From assembly GCA_963770275.1 (NCBI GenBank), contig CAVYPD010000018.1, positions 186,001 to 250,000 on the forward strand: a stretch of 64,000 nt of DNA. The letters run 5' to 3'. A program made the translations under genes and the position numbers. The notes beneath the pieces are model-generated. The model did not search any database. It was not told the DNA's origin and worked only from the letters and a program-made list of their open reading frames with translations. This DNA is from Roseiarcus sp963770275 (GTDB lineage Bacteria; Pseudomonadota; Alphaproteobacteria; Rhizobiales; Beijerinckiaceae). Below, piece after piece: positions 19,734 to 28,497 of the stretch (positions within the stretch are counted from its first letter, which is position 1; each line of letters opens with the position of its first letter).

Positions 19734-20506
19734 CCGTGCACTTCATCGGCGCGGGGCCGGGCGCTCCCGATCTCATCACAATGCGCGGGCGCGATCTCAT
19801 CGCGCGCTCACCCGTCTGTCTCTATGCCGGATCGCTCGTCCCGCGGGCCCTGCTCGACCATTGTCCGCCGGACGCCCGAATCGTGGACACAGCGCCGCTC
19901 GATCTCGACGCGATCATTGCGCTCTGTGTGGAGGCGACCGCGAGGGCCGAGGACGTCGCGCGGCTCCATTCGGGTGACCTTTCGATCTGGAGCGCAATGG
20001 GCGAGCAGTTGCGGCGCCTCAAGCGGGCAGGGATTCCGTACACGGTCACGCCGGGCGTGCCCGCATTCGCCGCCGCCGCCGCCGCGCTCGAACGCGAACT
20101 GACTTTGCCCGGCCTCGCGCAATCGCTCGTGCTGACGCGCATGTCGGGCCGCGCCTCGCCGATGCCCGAGCGTGAGACGCTGGCCAACTTCGCCGCGACC
20201 GGCGCGACGCTTGCGATTCACCTGTCGATCCATGCGCTTAAGGATGTGGTCGCCGAGCTCACGCCGTTCTATGGGCCCGATTGTCCGACGGCGATCGTCG
20301 CCCGCGCTTCATGGCCGGACGAGCGGATCGTGCGCGCGACACTCCGGGAAATCGTGGGCGCGCTGCGCGAGACGCCGATAGAGCGCACCGCGCTCATCCT
20401 CGTCGGCCCGGCGCTCAGGGCCGAAGATTTCCGCGAGAGCGAACTTTACAACGCGGATTATGTGCGCCGGTTTCGCGCCGGCCATGCGCCGGAGCAGGGC
20501 GAGTGA
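19730..20506 (+). CDS. cobM: precorrin-4 C11-methyltransferase (CobM)
   Basis: SAM methyltransferase that methylates C11 of precorrin-4. 258 residues. VHFIGAGPGAPDLITMRG at the N-terminus, YAGSLVP, HSGDLSIW, VTPGVPAFAAAAA and LTRMSGRASPMPE are visible. ATG at 19730 overlaps the cobE stop. Followed by a palindromic repeat and the convergent cbiD. Confidence 0.96.
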   Translation: MTVHFIGAGPGAPDLITMRGRDLIARSPVCLYAGSLVPRALLDHCPPDARIVDTAPLDLDAIIALCVEATARAEDVARLHSGDLSIWSAMGEQLRRLKRAGIPYTVTPGVPAFAAAAAALERELTLPGLAQSLVLTRMSGRASPMPERETLANFAATGATLAIHLSIHALKDVVAELTPFYGPDCPTAIVARASWPDERIVRATLREIVGALRETPIERTALILVGPALRAEDFRESELYNADYVRRFRAGHAPEQGE

Positions 20507-20516
20507 TGGCGAAGAC

Positions 20517-20619
20517 CCTCATCCGGCGCTTCACCCCAGCCCTCTCCCCGAGGGAGAAGGGGCCACGCGCCATGTCCCTTCTCCCTCCGGGAGAAGGTGG
20601 CGTGTAGCGCCGGATGAGA
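20517..20619. repeat. palindromic intergenic repeat (inverted ends CTCATCCGGCGCT)
   Basis: The element is bounded by perfect 13-base inverted ends: CTCATCCGGCGCT near 20519 and AGCGCCGGATGAG near 20605-20617. Inside are CTCTCCCCGAGGGAGAAGGGG and CTTCTCCCTCCGGGAGAAG hairpins. It sits between the convergent cobM and cbiD genes and is the same family as the copy inside cobN. It may act as a transcription terminator here. Confidence 0.8.
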
Positions 20620-20629
20620 GCGCAGCGCG

Positions 20630-21730
20630 CTAAACCCTTCGAAACCCGCTGCTCGCCAGCACGCGCCCGTCGCGGCCGACGACGATCGTTTCAAGCTCGC
20701 CCGACTGGCCGGCCAGTACGCGCGCAGCGGTCGTCCATGCGCCGTCGGCGACGAGCGCCGGCAAGTCGAAGCCCGCGGCCTGGGCGAGTTCGAAGGCGTG
20801 AAGGCCGCTGTTGGCCCCGGCGATCGCGGCGACAAGCGACGGCGGGCCGCCGGCATGCGCGACGCGCTCGGCAAGCGCCGCAAGGTCGACGGCGCCGCGC
20901 TTCGAATGCAAATCGAGCTTGCCCTCGGCGAGCTTGGTCATCTTCGCCGGGCCGCCGGCGATGGTGAGGCGCGGGACGGGATGCTCGCGCAGATATTTCA
21001 GGAGGCCGCCGACAAAATCGCCCATCTCGATCAGCGCGTGATCAGGCAGGCCGTACAGCACGCGGATCGCAGCCTCGGAGGTTTCGCCGGTCGCGGCGCC
21101 AATGTGGGCGCAACCGCTCGCGCGCGCGACGTCCACCCCGCGGTGGATCGAATGGATCCAGGCGGAACACGAATAGGGAATGACGATTCCGGTCGTGCCC
21201 AGGATCGACAAGCCGCCGAGAATGCCGAGCCGCCCGTTCGCGGTTCGCTCGGCGATTTTCTCGCCGCCGGGCACGGAGATTTCGACGATCGCGTCAACGA
21301 CCCCGTCGAGCGTTGCGGCGACCTCTTCGAGATTGGCGCGGATCATCGCGCGGGGCGCGGGATTGATCGCCGGCTCGCCGACCGGCAGCGGCAAGCCGGG
21401 TCGGGTCACCGTCCCGACGCCTTCGCCAGCCCGGAAGCTCACGCCCGAGCCTTGCGGCGCGAGGCGCACGGTTGCGACGATCAGCGCGCCGTGGGTGACG
21501 TCGGGATCGTCGCCCGCGTCCTTGACGATGCCGGCGCGGGCGAAATCGTCGCCGAGCTCATGGGTGGCGAGGGCGAATTCCGGCCTCAAGCCCTTCGGCA
21601 GCGCGACGGGAATCGGATCGGGAAATTGGCCGGTCAGCAGCGCTTCGAAGGCGGCGCGCGCGGCGCCGGCGGCGCAGGCGCCCGTCGTCCAGCCACGCTT
21701 GAGCGGCGTTCCGCTTTCCGCCTCGGACAT
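20630..21730 (-). CDS. cbiD: cobalt-precorrin-5B C1-methyltransferase type protein (CbiD)
   Basis: C1-methyltransferase/deacetylase step. 366 residues; LKRGWTTGACAAGAARAAFEAL at the N-terminus is the CbiD signature, with later GGLSILGTTGIVIPYS and TIAGGPAKMTKLAEGKLDLHS. CobF, the usual enzyme for this step in the aerobic pathway of Pseudomonas denitrificans, is absent from the window, so CbiD is inferred to replace it. Convergent with cobM, flanked by palindromic repeats. Confidence 0.93.
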   Translation of the reverse strand: MSEAESGTPLKRGWTTGACAAGAARAAFEALLTGQFPDPIPVALPKGLRPEFALATHELGDDFARAGIVKDAGDDPDVTHGALIVATVRLAPQGSGVSFRAGEGVGTVTRPGLPLPVGEPAINPAPRAMIRANLEEVAATLDGVVDAIVEISVPGGEKIAERTANGRLGILGGLSILGTTGIVIPYSCSAWIHSIHRGVDVARASGCAHIGAATGETSEAAIRVLYGLPDHALIEMGDFVGGLLKYLREHPVPRLTIAGGPAKMTKLAEGKLDLHSKRGAVDLAALAERVAHAGGPPSLVAAIAGANSGLHAFELAQAAGFDLPALVADGAWTTAARVLAGQSGELETIVVGRDGRVLASSGFRRV

Positions 21731-21796
21731 GCGCCTTGGCGTAGCGCGCGTGGTTGGATTTGCCTAGAGCGCGTCGACATCGAATCGAATCGCGGT

Positions 21797-21995
21797 TCTC
21801 CCTCACCCCGTCCCGCCCCCCTGAGCCCGTCGAGAGACGGGCGTTCTTCCGGGCGCCCCATGGGGAGAGGGGACGCTGTGGCGTGGTCCGCTTCCTCTTC
21901 CCTCGGGCTTTTGACCCGGGCGTGGCGCCATAGGGCGTCCGGAAGGACGCCCGCCCTTCCGGACGGGCTAGGGGCGCCGGATGAGGACCAGCGCG
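21797..21995. repeat. composite palindromic repeat region between cbiD and cobB
   Basis: The stretch between the divergent cbiD and cobB starts contains several nested palindromes: GGGCGTCC/GGACGCCC around 21936-21955, CCCGTC/GACGGG near 21827, CCCTTCCGGACGGGC, and ends in GGGGCGCCGGATGAGG, the same terminal motif as the repeat at 20.5 kb. It looks like a degenerate or compound copy of the same family and must share space with the cobB promoter. Confidence 0.6.
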
Positions 21996-22026
21996 CTCAA
22001 ACGCATCCAGCTCCAGGCTCCGCGCG

Positions 22027-23340
22027 ATGACCCGCGGGCTCATGATTGCCGCTCCTCGCTCGGGCAGCGGCAAGACGACGGCGACGCTCGGTCTCCTGCG
22101 TGCGTTCAAGCGCCGAGGCGTCGACGTGGTCGGCCTCAAATCTGGCCCCGACTATATCGACCCGGCCTTTCATGCCGCAGCGTCGGGGCGGGAAAGCGTC
22201 AATCTCAATTCCTGGGCGATGACGCCCACACTTCTGGCGGCGCTCGCAGCTCGGGCGGCGGGACAAAGCGCGCTCGCTTTGTGCGAAGCCTCGATGGGTC
22301 TCTTCGACGGCGTTCCGGCTGACACTGGGCGCACGGGCGCCTCGGCCGACGTGGCGGCGGCGCTCGGCATGCCGGTCCTGCTGGTCATCGACGTCACCGG
22401 TCAGGCGCAGTCGGCGGCGGCGATCGTCAAGGGCTGCGCGGCCTATGACGAGAGGCTCAAGATTGCTGGCGTGATCGTCAATCGCGTTGGGAGCGAGCGC
22501 CATCGCCGGCTCGTGGTCGGAGCGATCGAGGCGATGGGCGTGTCCGTTGTGGGCGCGCTGCCCCGCAACGATACAATCGCGCTGCCCGAGCGCCATCTGG
22601 GCCTGGTGCAAGCGGGCGAGACGGACGCGCTTGAAGGGCGGCTCGAGGCGATCGCCGATTTCATTGAGACGCATGTCGATTGCGGCCGTGTTCTCGGGTT
22701 GGCCGGCGACCTCGATTGTTCCTTGCCCGCACGGGCGCCGATCGCGGTTCGGCCGCCGGGACAGCGCATCGCGCTTGCGCGCGACGCGGCGTTCTCGTTC
22801 ATCTATCCGCATCTCGTGCAGGGCTGGCGAGCGGCCGGCGCCGAGATCGTCCCCTTCTCGCCATTGGCCGACGAGCCTCCGCCGTCCGATTGCGATCTGT
22901 GCTGGCTTCCCGGCGGCTATCCGGAATTGCATGCCGGACAGTTGGCCGCGGCTGCACGCTTTCGCGATGGCTTACGCCGTTTTGCCAAAACGCGTCCGGT
23001 GCATGGCGAATGCGGTGGCTATATGGCGTTGGGCCAAACCCTCGTCGACGCCTCGGGCGTCGTTCATGCGATGGCGGGTCTGCTGGGGGTCGAAACGAGT
23101 TTTGAGAAGCGCCGGATGACGCTCGGCTATCGGGAGGCCCGCATCGCTTCGCAATGCGCGCTTGGACCAGAGAGCGCGCTCCTGCGCGGCCACGAGTTTC
23201 ACTACGCGACCATCGTTGCCAGCGGCGGCGACGACCCCTTCGCCCATGTTCGCGACGTCTACGGGGCGCCGGAAGCACCCGCCGGCTCGCGAAGAGGCTG
23301 GGTCACGGGCTCGTTCTTTCACGTGATCGCCGAGGGATGA
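22027..23340 (+). CDS. cobB: hydrogenobyrinic acid a,c-diamide synthase (CobB)
   Basis: ATP/glutamine-dependent amidation of the a and c carboxyls before cobalt insertion. 437 residues. P-loop APRSGSGKTTATLGLLRA at residues 9-26, LKSGPDYIDPAFH, then the glutaminase Cys in VHGECGGYMALGQ near residue 330 and GHEFHYATI near residue 395. ATG at 22027. Downstream converges on a flavin reductase gene. Family assignment is firm. Confidence 0.95.
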   Translation: MTRGLMIAAPRSGSGKTTATLGLLRAFKRRGVDVVGLKSGPDYIDPAFHAAASGRESVNLNSWAMTPTLLAALAARAAGQSALALCEASMGLFDGVPADTGRTGASADVAAALGMPVLLVIDVTGQAQSAAAIVKGCAAYDERLKIAGVIVNRVGSERHRRLVVGAIEAMGVSVVGALPRNDTIALPERHLGLVQAGETDALEGRLEAIADFIETHVDCGRVLGLAGDLDCSLPARAPIAVRPPGQRIALARDAAFSFIYPHLVQGWRAAGAEIVPFSPLADEPPPSDCDLCWLPGGYPELHAGQLAAAARFRDGLRRFAKTRPVHGECGGYMALGQTLVDASGVVHAMAGLLGVETSFEKRRMTLGYREARIASQCALGPESALLRGHEFHYATIVASGGDDPFAHVRDVYGAPEAPAGSRRGWVTGSFFHVIAEG

Positions 23341-23473
23341 GGCTCAGCCTGAGCAGCACCCGAGCCTGCGCAATCTGACGCATTTGAGGCGTCGGCCATG
23401 ACGCTTCGGAGCCGCCAAAGGTCTGCCTTCCGTCCGACCAGAGCCGTCGCGTGACCAAGCGGGAGGGCGTGCT

Positions 23474-23977
23474 TCAAACGAACGTCGCGTATTCTCCGCG
23501 GCGGCGCGCCAGAACCGGTTCGTCGACGCCCTCCTTGAGGCTGACAACGGCGCCGAGGACGATCGCGTGGGAATGGCGCTCGATGACCTCCTCGACCAGG
23601 CAATCGAAGGCTGCGGTCGCATCGGCGAGGATCGGGGCGCCGGTCGAAAGCGTGGTCCATTGCGCCAAGTCGAACCGGCGGGGTCCCTGCACGCCGCTGT
23701 GTCCGCTGAAGCGGTGGGCGAGCGCCTGATGGCGCGCGGCAAGCAGGCTGATCGAGAATGCTCGCGCCTCGCGCAATCGGGCGAGTGTCGTGGACGAGCG
23801 TGCGAGGCACACGAGAAGCGTCGGCGGTGCCAGCGACAGGGACGCAAGCGAAGTGGCCGTGCAGCCGGCGCGCGCCTCGTCCTCCCCGCAGGCGATGATC
23901 GCGACCCCCGAGGAGAGGGCTCCCATCGCATGTCGAAAGGCGGCGCTGTCGGCATGGCGCAGTCGCCGATCGCTCAC
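23474..23977 (-). CDS. flavin reductase family protein, CobR candidate
   Basis: About 167 residues of the FMN-binding split-barrel flavin reductase family: FRHAMGALSSGVAIIA, CTATSLASLSLAPPTLLVCL, a stretch of FSISLLAARHQALAHRFSG and the ending VLARRRGEYATF. Start taken as GTG 23977 (VSDRRLRHAD); a longer frame to 24070 is less likely. Its neighbour cobB suggests CobR, the cob(II)yrinic acid a,c-diamide reductase described in Brucella, which is in this fold; this is inference from position, since the family has many substrates. Confidence 0.72.
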   Translation of the reverse strand: MSDRRLRHADSAAFRHAMGALSSGVAIIACGEDEARAGCTATSLASLSLAPPTLLVCLARSSTTLARLREARAFSISLLAARHQALAHRFSGHSGVQGPRRFDLAQWTTLSTGAPILADATAAFDCLVEEVIERHSHAIVLGAVVSLKEGVDEPVLARRRGEYATFV

Positions 23978-24137
23978 GCCCGCGCCTCGGTTAACCGATT
24001 CGCCGAGACTTGAGCGAACATGCGGAATCCCTTCAGGGCGCGCTTCAAACGGGCGCCGGTCGTTAAACAACGGAGTTGGGCTTTAATTGGTCGCGCGCAG
24101 ACAGCCTGTCAAGCAGCCGGAACTCGCGTGCGGCGGC

Positions 24138-24914
24138 TCAATTCATGACGATGACCGACAGGAGCCGGCCATAGTCCGGCTCCTTGCGGTGGGTGGCTCG
24201 ACGATAGCTGAAGAAGCGGCGCTCGTCGGCGTACGTATCGAGGCGAAGGTCCTCGAAGCCTCCGACCCCCGCGCGCCCGGCGCGTTCGGCGATATAAGCG
24301 TTGAGGTCGAACATCGAACGACCTTCCCTTCGGCTCGGGGCGAAGTAGCGCGCGGTGTCGTCGCCCGCGTCCTCGAACGCAGCGACGAACTCTGGACCCA
24401 CTTCGTACGAATCGTGGCCGATGCATGGGCCCAGCGCGGCGATGATGTCGCTGCGCTTGGCGCCAAGCCGCTCCATCGCCGCCACGGTCGCTTCGACCAT
24501 CCCCGTCAACGCGCCTTTCCAGCCCGCATGCGCCGCTCCGATGACGCGTGCGCGCTGGTCGGCGAATAGAATCATGCCGCAGTCAGCGCCAGTCACGCCG
24601 AGCGCCAGGCCGGGGGTCGCCGTCACAAGCGCATCGCACCTGGGGCGCGCGGTTTCCGGCCACAGCTCGGTTATCGCGACGGCGTCGGGCGAGTGAATCT
24701 GGAACGGCACGGCGAGACGCTCCGGCGCCGCTCCGAGCGCAGCCCCGATTCGGGCGCGGTTCTCGGTCACCGCCTCCGGCGTGTCTCGCGAGCCGACGCC
24801 GCCGTTCAGCGACGTGTAGACACCTTGCGAGACTCCGCCGAGTCGGGTGAAAAAACCATGCGCGACACCAGGAATCCGAAGCGATTCCGCGGTCAGGAAC
24901 TGCGCCGCGGTCAT
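24138..24914 (-). CDS. pgeF: YfiH/LACC1-family purine nucleoside phosphorylase-like protein (PgeF)
   Basis: 258 residues of the polyphenol oxidase/laccase-domain family (PgeF/YfiH), now linked to purine nucleoside metabolism and peptidoglycan-editing suppression. Metal-site motifs GVTGADCGMILF, AAHAGWKGALTGM and GPCIGHDSYEVG are clear. ATG at 24914 overlaps the stop of midA (ATGA). Last gene of the lgt-midA-pgeF unit, an order common in Rhizobiales. Confidence 0.93.
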   Translation of the reverse strand: MTAAQFLTAESLRIPGVAHGFFTRLGGVSQGVYTSLNGGVGSRDTPEAVTENRARIGAALGAAPERLAVPFQIHSPDAVAITELWPETARPRCDALVTATPGLALGVTGADCGMILFADQRARVIGAAHAGWKGALTGMVEATVAAMERLGAKRSDIIAALGPCIGHDSYEVGPEFVAAFEDAGDDTARYFAPSRREGRSMFDLNAYIAERAGRAGVGGFEDLRLDTYADERRFFSYRRATHRKEPDYGRLLSVIVMN

Positions 24915-26005
24915 GCGGGTTTGGCGCTCGCCGCCTGGAACCCGGGGGGCGGGCGCAGCCTGCGGTCGGCGACCGCCAGTGTCTTGAAGAGAGCACCCAT
25001 TTCGCCCTGACCCTTCCCCACCAGCCGCGCCCGCGCCCGCTCGAATTCCTCTGCGTGGTCAAGCGTGGCGCGCTCGGCAAGCGCTTTTGTCCTCAAATCG
25101 ATGCCGATGCCGCGAAGGAAATCGCCTTGGTCGATTGGCCCATAGACGGCTGCTCCGGCCGCGCTCGCGCTACGTGCCATAGCCGCGAAATCGACATGCG
25201 CGGTTAGGTCGCACTCGCCGGGCGCAACGAGCGGGTCGATATAGCGGTGAGCGCGCAGAGCTTGCAGCGTGTCGCCAAATCGGGTGACCACATGGCCATA
25301 GTCGATCAGCAACGCCGCCCCACCTTGCTTTGCGATGCGAGCGCTGAGTTCAAACATCACCCGATGCGCGGAAGGGTTCACTTCAAGGATTTCGCCGTTC
25401 GCGGCATTGGCTCTAATATAGAACTCCGCCTTATCGGCGACGGCAAAGACGAGAGCGCCGTCCCCGTTCACACGCACCGTGCGTTCGCGCCACTGGCCGT
25501 TCACGCGCACGAACTGGCGCACGGGCAGGGCGTCAAGAAATTCGTTGCCGATCACGATCGCGGGCCCGTCCGGAACTTCCTTGAGCGTCTGGGCCCAAGA
25601 GACTGCAACACCCAAATCGACAAGCAGTTCGTGCTGCATCGCCGCTAGAGCCGGGCTCGTCTCGACGAGCCGGACGTCGAGCGCGTTGCGAAAGGCTGGA
25701 ACAATGCGTGCGGCGCGGAGCGCGTCACTCATGAGCGTGCCTCGTCCGGGGCCGAGTTCGATCAAGCGTACCGGATCGGGCGAGCCCATGCTCGACCACA
25801 CTTCAGCCGCCCAAAGCCCGATCAACTCGCCGAACATCTGGGATATTTCCGGCGCGGTGGTGAAATCTCCCGTTGCGCCGAATGGATCCCGGTTCATGTA
25901 ATAGCCGAGATCAGGGTGGGCGAGCGCCAATTGCATGTATTGCTCGACCGAGATCGGTCCGCGCTCGGCGATCAGTGCTCGGATTTCGTCGAGGAGTTGC
26001 GTCAT
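24911..26005 (-). CDS. MidA/NDUFAF7-family SAM-dependent methyltransferase
   Basis: About 364 residues. GDFTTAPEISQMFGELIGLW and LIELGPGRGTLMSDALRA (SAM-binding) are the signatures of the NDUFAF7/MidA family, whose mitochondrial member methylates an arginine of complex I subunit NDUFS2; the bacterial substrate is unproven. Start at ATG 26005 (MTQLLDEIRALI), which overlaps the lgt stop; the longer in-frame extension to 26098 would read antisense-like sequence inside lgt. Coupled to pgeF downstream. Confidence 0.92.
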   Translation of the reverse strand: MTQLLDEIRALIAERGPISVEQYMQLALAHPDLGYYMNRDPFGATGDFTTAPEISQMFGELIGLWAAEVWSSMGSPDPVRLIELGPGRGTLMSDALRAARIVPAFRNALDVRLVETSPALAAMQHELLVDLGVAVSWAQTLKEVPDGPAIVIGNEFLDALPVRQFVRVNGQWRERTVRVNGDGALVFAVADKAEFYIRANAANGEILEVNPSAHRVMFELSARIAKQGGAALLIDYGHVVTRFGDTLQALRAHRYIDPLVAPGECDLTAHVDFAAMARSASAAGAAVYGPIDQGDFLRGIGIDLRTKALAERATLDHAEEFERARARLVGKGQGEMGALFKTLAVADRRLRPPPGFQAASAKPA

Positions 26006-26821
26006 GGCGAGATTGCCCGCCGGAAGCTCCACGCCAGTATTCCCACGCCTGCGATGATGAGCGGAAGCGAAAGGACCATTCCCATCGTCAACCCCCACCT
26101 GAAGTATCCGAGCTGCGGATCGGGCTCGCGAAAGAATTCACTGAAAATGCGCGCCGCGCCGTAGACGATCGCGAACACGCCGGTGAGGACGCCCGGACGG
26201 CGTAGAGCGCCCTTATGCGCCAGCGTCTGAAGGATGACGAACGCCAGAAGCCCCTCGAGCAGGGCTTCGTAAATCTGGCTCGGATGGCGCGGTAGGCCGT
26301 CCGTTCCCGGGAAGACAACGGCCCAGGGAACGTCAGTCGGGCGGCCCCAGAGTTCAGGGCGAATGAAGTTGGCGATTCGGCCAAGGAAGATGCCAATCGG
26401 CGCGACCATCGAGCACAGGTCGAGCACAGTCAACGCCGGCGCTTTGTAGCGGCGGCAGAACAAAAGGACGCCGATCAGCGCGCCGATCAGCCCGCCGTGA
26501 AAGGCCATGCCGCCTTCCCAGATTTTGAAGATCTCGATCGGATGGGAAAAGTAATATTGTGGATTGTAGAACAGAACGATGCCGACCCGGCCGCCGATGA
26601 TCACGCCGAAGGCGCAATAGACCAGGAGGTCGTCGATGCGTGTCGGCGCTCGGACGCTTCGTTCCATTCCAATACCGCTCGTCGGACACGATCCGGCGAA
26701 TGAGCAGCCAACCCAGGACAAGGCCGGCGATATAGGCGAGCGCGTACCAGCGGATGGCCAACGGACCCCATTGCACGAGAACAGGATTGATCGCTGGAAA
26801 AGGCAGAACAAGTGTTGGCAT
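26002..26821 (-). CDS. lgt: prolipoprotein diacylglyceryl transferase (Lgt), one frame break
   Basis: Inner-membrane enzyme that adds diacylglycerol to the lipobox cysteine. The N-terminus (VQWGPLAIRWYALAYIAGL, then RRIVSDERYW) is in one frame to about 26645; the rest (RIDDLLVYCAFGVIIGGR, GGMAFHGGLIGA, GRIANFIRPELWGRPTDVPW, RHPSQIYEALLEG) is in the next. One base removed near 26645 restores 272 residues, normal for Lgt. Because lgt is normally essential in Gram-negatives, the break is more likely a sequence error than a true mutation. Stop overlaps the midA start. Confidence 0.93.
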
Positions 26822-27164
26822 CGAGGGAATGCAGATGCGCTGGAGCCGGTACGGCGTCAAGTCGGCGCGCTGGATCGTGCGCCCGAGGCGCCCGCGAGAG
26901 CGCCTCGTAGGCTGATAGTGACGTATCGATGACGGAAATCAGCGACATCCTCCTGCCAGTCGGCGAAGCGGCAAACGCGCAAGGTCAGGCATGATTCGGT
27001 TCTCGCTGTAAAGTTCCGAACTGACGACGGCGCGAGCGGACCGAGAGCGCTGACGCGTCACAGATGCGGTGCCCTCTCGCTGACGTTCGCGCTGATCGTC
27101 GTTTTGGACTATGAGCGCGCATAATGAGGGCGGACGCCCGTGGCGGTAAGAGGAGTTGATCCCG
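26822..27164. other. divergent intergenic region between lgt and pncA
   Basis: 343 bases with no supported gene. A GAGGCGC/GCGCCTC hairpin lies near 26886-26907 without a T run. The pncA ribosome site (AAGAGGAG) is at the right end. Promoters for both genes must lie here but none was clear enough to call. Confidence 0.4.
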
Positions 27165-27807
27165 ATGCCTTCGGCAATCTCGATCAATCACCACGACGTC
27201 CTTCTGGCGATCGACCTGCAGGGCGATTTCATGCCTGGCGGGGCGCTGGCGGTCGATGGAGGCGATGAGATCGTCCCGCTCGTCAATCGTCTGGCGAACC
27301 GCTTCGAGAATGTCGTCGTGACGCAAGACTGGCATCCCCCGACCCACGCCTCGTTCGCGGCGAGCCACGAAGGCGCCAAGCCCTTCGATACGAAACGCCT
27401 TCATTACGGCGACCAGACCCTCTGGCCCGAGCATTGCGTGCAGGACACGCCCGGCGCGGCGCTGCATCCGGACCTCGCGGTCGATCGCGCCTTCCTCATC
27501 CTGCGCAAGGGCATGCAATCGGCGGTCAACTCCTATTCCGCCTTCGTCGAGGCCGACGGCCGGACGACGACCGGCCTTGCCGCGCTGCTCAAGGCGCGCG
27601 GGGTGAAGCGGATCTTCGCCTGCGGTCTCGCGACCGACTTTTGCGTCGCCCATTCGGCGCTCGATGCGCGCCGCGAAGGCTTCGAGACCTTCGTGATCGA
27701 GGACGCCTGCCGGGCGATCGACGCCAACAATTCGCTCAGCCGAGGCCTGGGCGCGCATGAGCGCCGCCGAGGTCCGGCGCATCCAGTCGGCCGAGATCCT
27801 GGGGTAG
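27165..27807 (+). CDS. pncA: nicotinamidase (PncA), one frame break near the end
   Basis: Hydrolyses nicotinamide to nicotinate for NAD salvage. Catalytic Asp in LLAIDLQGDFMPGG, metal site DWHPPTHASFA, WPEHCVQDTPGA, KGMQSAVNSYSAF and the nucleophile Cys in GLATDFCVAHSALDA. The frame goes astray after DANNSLSRG; removing one G at 27744-27745 gives RAWARMSAAGV-like tail ending SAEILG at 27807, the family's usual C-terminus, and 213 residues. Start ATG 27165 follows an AGAGGAG site. Confidence 0.92.
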
Positions 27808-27843
27808 GCCCAGCCGGCCAGGTTCGGGCCAAAGCCCGTTCAA

Positions 27844-27917
27844 TAAACGCGCTTAAACGCCAGTAAACGCTAATAAACGTTAGTAAAAATGCTAGCGTTT
27901 ACTAGCGTTTATTTTTT
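27844..27917 (+). repeat. phased 10-bp TAAACGC repeats forming a large inverted repeat with T run
   Basis: TAAACGC occurs at 27844, 27854 and 27864, TAAACGT at 27874 and a degenerate TAAAAAT at 27884, each exactly 10 bases apart. The inverted unit GCGTTTA follows at 27895 and 27905, again 10 bases apart. The last two forward units and the two reverse units pair into a near-perfect stem of about 22 bp with a short loop, directly followed by TTTTTT, so a rho-independent terminator for pncA is the simplest reading. The phased upstream copies are not needed for that and could bind a protein. Confidence 0.75.
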
Positions 27918-28497
27918 CGAATCGGGACTTTTCAATGGGTTACGGCCGTTTGGAATAAAAAATCTTCTCGCTCCATTTCGCCGATCTGGTTCCGCGCGCA
28001 ATGCCTCGCACGGCGCTCGTCTCGCCGCTGCGCACTTGGAAAAGTCCGGACGTCCATCAGCGAAAGTATATGGAGAAATCGCCGATCCGCCAAGAATTTG
28101 TTGGCCGCAACCGGCCAGAGGCATCTGAAAGGTTCAATCTCTTCAGTATCTTGGAGGCGGAAAGGGTAGATGTAGTTGCTACCGGGATGCATGGGTTGTG
28201 GGGGGTGGATCTTGGAGACGCCTCGCGAGGGCGGGAGCCTAAGAGGCCCGGAAACCCTTTGATGGCCGAGATGGCGCTCGGCTTTTGCGGGTTTCGGTTC
28301 TTTCGGCGCGGGCCGCCAGAACGGCTAGCGCCCTCTAGGCTTGAGTTTACGCGCAGATCGCCCTGCTGCCGCTCTTCCCACTCTCGTGCGCAGGTATATT
28401 CGATAATACAGGCGAATGTTTACGCGATTGAACGCGACTTCTGCTTCCTGCGCCGCTTAATCGGCGAATAGGTTCGGTCAGACCGAGCGGAAACCAA
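27918..28497. other. intergenic region, mostly unassigned
   Basis: About 580 bases with lower GC than the neighbouring genes and no convincing protein gene on either strand; a 156-codon plus-strand frame from 28001 shows no motif. A possible small RNA with terminator (separate entry) is the only structure I can support. Confidence 0.4.
28150..28287 (+). ncRNA. possible small structured RNA ending in a rho-independent terminator
   Basis: Around 28192-28260 the text GGGTTGTGGGG ... CGCCTCGCGAGGGCG ... CCCGGAAACCC can fold with GGGTT/AACCC closing an internal CGCCTC/GAGGGCG helix, and about 5 bases later GCCGAG-6-CTCGGC followed by TTTT (28265-28286) forms a terminator-like hairpin. No gene ends just upstream, so a free-standing transcript is plausible. 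A 6S-like RNA was considered but I cannot confirm it. The 5' end is a guess. Confidence 0.3.

Noticed and set aside
28001..28471. 156-codon protein gene in the pncA-gntR gap
   Set aside because: No ribosome site, motif or coding-like composition; overlaps the candidate small RNA and its terminator.
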